A stretch of 7,002 nucleotides of DNA from Candidatus Odinarchaeota archaeon (GTDB taxonomy: Archaea > Asgardarchaeota > JAGGXT01). The stretch is from contig JAGGXT010000249.1 in NCBI GenBank assembly GCA_021162905.1, positions 1 to 7,002 on the forward strand. The letters are read 5' to 3'. Both the position numbers and the translations under genes were made by a program. Below the pieces are notes generated by a model. That model saw only the letters and a list, made by a program, of their open reading frames with translations. It searched no databases and was not told where the DNA came from. Positions 6,532-7,002 of this stretch are shown piece by piece (within the stretch, counting starts at the first letter, position 1; the number at the start of each line of letters is the position of its first letter).

Positions 6532-6876
6532 ATGTCACAGAAAAAGATATTCTGTACACCAACTTGTAAGCATTTTCAATGTGCTGGAGGTCACATTTCT
6601 ATTAAATTCACTCGACAAGGAAAACGATTAGTTATGTGTAATTGGGCGGGTGATCTCTGTATAGGGTATAAATGCAAATTTGCATCTTGTAAAATAAATA
6701 AACTAATGAGCGATGGTACTTGTGCTTTACGAACACAAATTTCAAGAAAGCAAGAGCATCGCAAAAAAGATTTTGAAGAATTTGAAATTACTGAGGAATT
6801 ACCAATAGATGAACTACAAAAGAGAATAAAAAGCAAGGATCTCAAGAAGATAAAAGATTGGGATCTATACTATTAA
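6532..6876 (+). CDS. Cys-rich, probable metal-binding protein, unknown function
   Basis: A 114-residue protein with eight cysteines in its first 64 residues: C8, C12, C17, C36, C43, C48, C53 and C64, plus H14 and H21. The spacing CxxxCxHFxxC, then CNWAGDLCxGYKCxxxxC, suggests two four-cysteine sites for zinc or an iron-sulphur cluster. The C-terminal half (about 70-114) is charged and helical, rich in Lys and Glu, ending DWDLYY, and could bind a partner. No family is recognised. ATG 6532 is preferred over GTG 6508: GGTAGG (6520-6525) lies 6 bases before it, and the GTG would overlap the upstream gene. It sits 11 bases after the coiled-coil gene, so the two probably act in the same operon. It converges on a minus-strand gene 15 bases downstream. 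Confidence 0.82.
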   Translation: MSQKKIFCTPTCKHFQCAGGHISIKFTRQGKRLVMCNWAGDLCIGYKCKFASCKINKLMSDGTCALRTQISRKQEHRKKDFEEFEITEELPIDELQKRIKSKDLKKIKDWDLYY

Positions 6877-6891
6877 CTTAATCATATCATT

Positions 6892-7002
6892 TTATATATG
6901 CATCATAAAGAGTTCACTTGTTCTATCTAAATTTTCTATTTTACCTGGTATAGCATTTAATTTAAACTTAACATATTCTAATAGCTTGATAAGTTTATTA
7001 TG
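6892..7002 (-). CDS. 3' end of a convergent minus-strand gene, partial
   Basis: The minus strand is open from the window edge (7002) to TAA at 6894-6892, giving 36 residues with contents such as KLLEYVKFKLNAIPGKIENL and ending FMMHI. The other two minus frames have stops at once, and this length is above expectation for such AT-rich DNA. The piece looks helical, with a Leu/Ile pattern. Too little is visible to name a family. A real gene would make 6877-6891 a short convergent spacer. Confidence 0.5.
   Translation of the reverse strand, partial: HNKLIKLLEYVKFKLNAIPGKIENLDRTSELFMMHI

Noticed and set aside
5806..6845. Minus-strand frames of 85 (5806-6063) and 84 codons (6591-6845).
   Set aside because: Ser/Phe-rich composition is what the reverse of Lys/Glu-rich coding gives; the plus-strand genes have better starts.

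Overview
This AT-rich window reads as chromosomal DNA of an archaeon, most likely a low-GC member of the TACK (Thermoproteota-like) lineage; an Asgard source cannot be excluded. The pointers are a PolB1-type replicative DNA polymerase resembling Sulfolobus Dpo1, a TIP49/RuvBL AAA+ ATPase with the eukaryote-like insertion domain, an archaeal tRNA-splicing endonuclease, BRE/TATA promoters, and a box C/D guide RNA candidate. Start sites are strikingly uniform: a GGTG/GAGGT-type Shine-Dalgarno sequence sits 5-7 bases before ATG or TTG starts. This moves several starts downstream of the longest open frame.

Layout. Positions 22-2646 hold polB (TTG start), with complete exonuclease and polymerase motifs, a PCNA-interacting (PIP) box at the extreme N terminus and a second, degenerate one at the C terminus. 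The 241-base gap before the next gene is not empty. On the minus strand it carries a probable box C/D sRNA (about 2642-2708) with its own TATA promoter; one guide is complementary to the conserved CAAAUGCCUCG stretch of large-subunit rRNA. A plus-strand promoter then drives the TIP49 gene (2888-4270).

After a T-rich stretch and another promoter comes an apparent operon: a PhoU-like DUF47 protein (4379-5044), the tRNA-intron endonuclease EndA (5063-5656) and a 46-residue membrane peptide (5669-5809). A second T-rich stretch and promoter precede a two-gene unit: a 218-residue coiled-coil protein (5864-6520) and a 114-residue protein with eight cysteines (6532-6876). The window ends in the 3' end of a convergent minus-strand gene (6892-7002, partial).

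The recognisable genes serve information processing: DNA replication, a chromatin/RNP-assembly-type ATPase, tRNA splicing and probably rRNA methylation guiding. The DUF47 protein is the outlier. No mobile element, CRISPR array, tRNA or rRNA gene was seen. The least explained items are the sRNA candidate, the Cys-rich protein, the coiled-coil protein and the membrane peptide.
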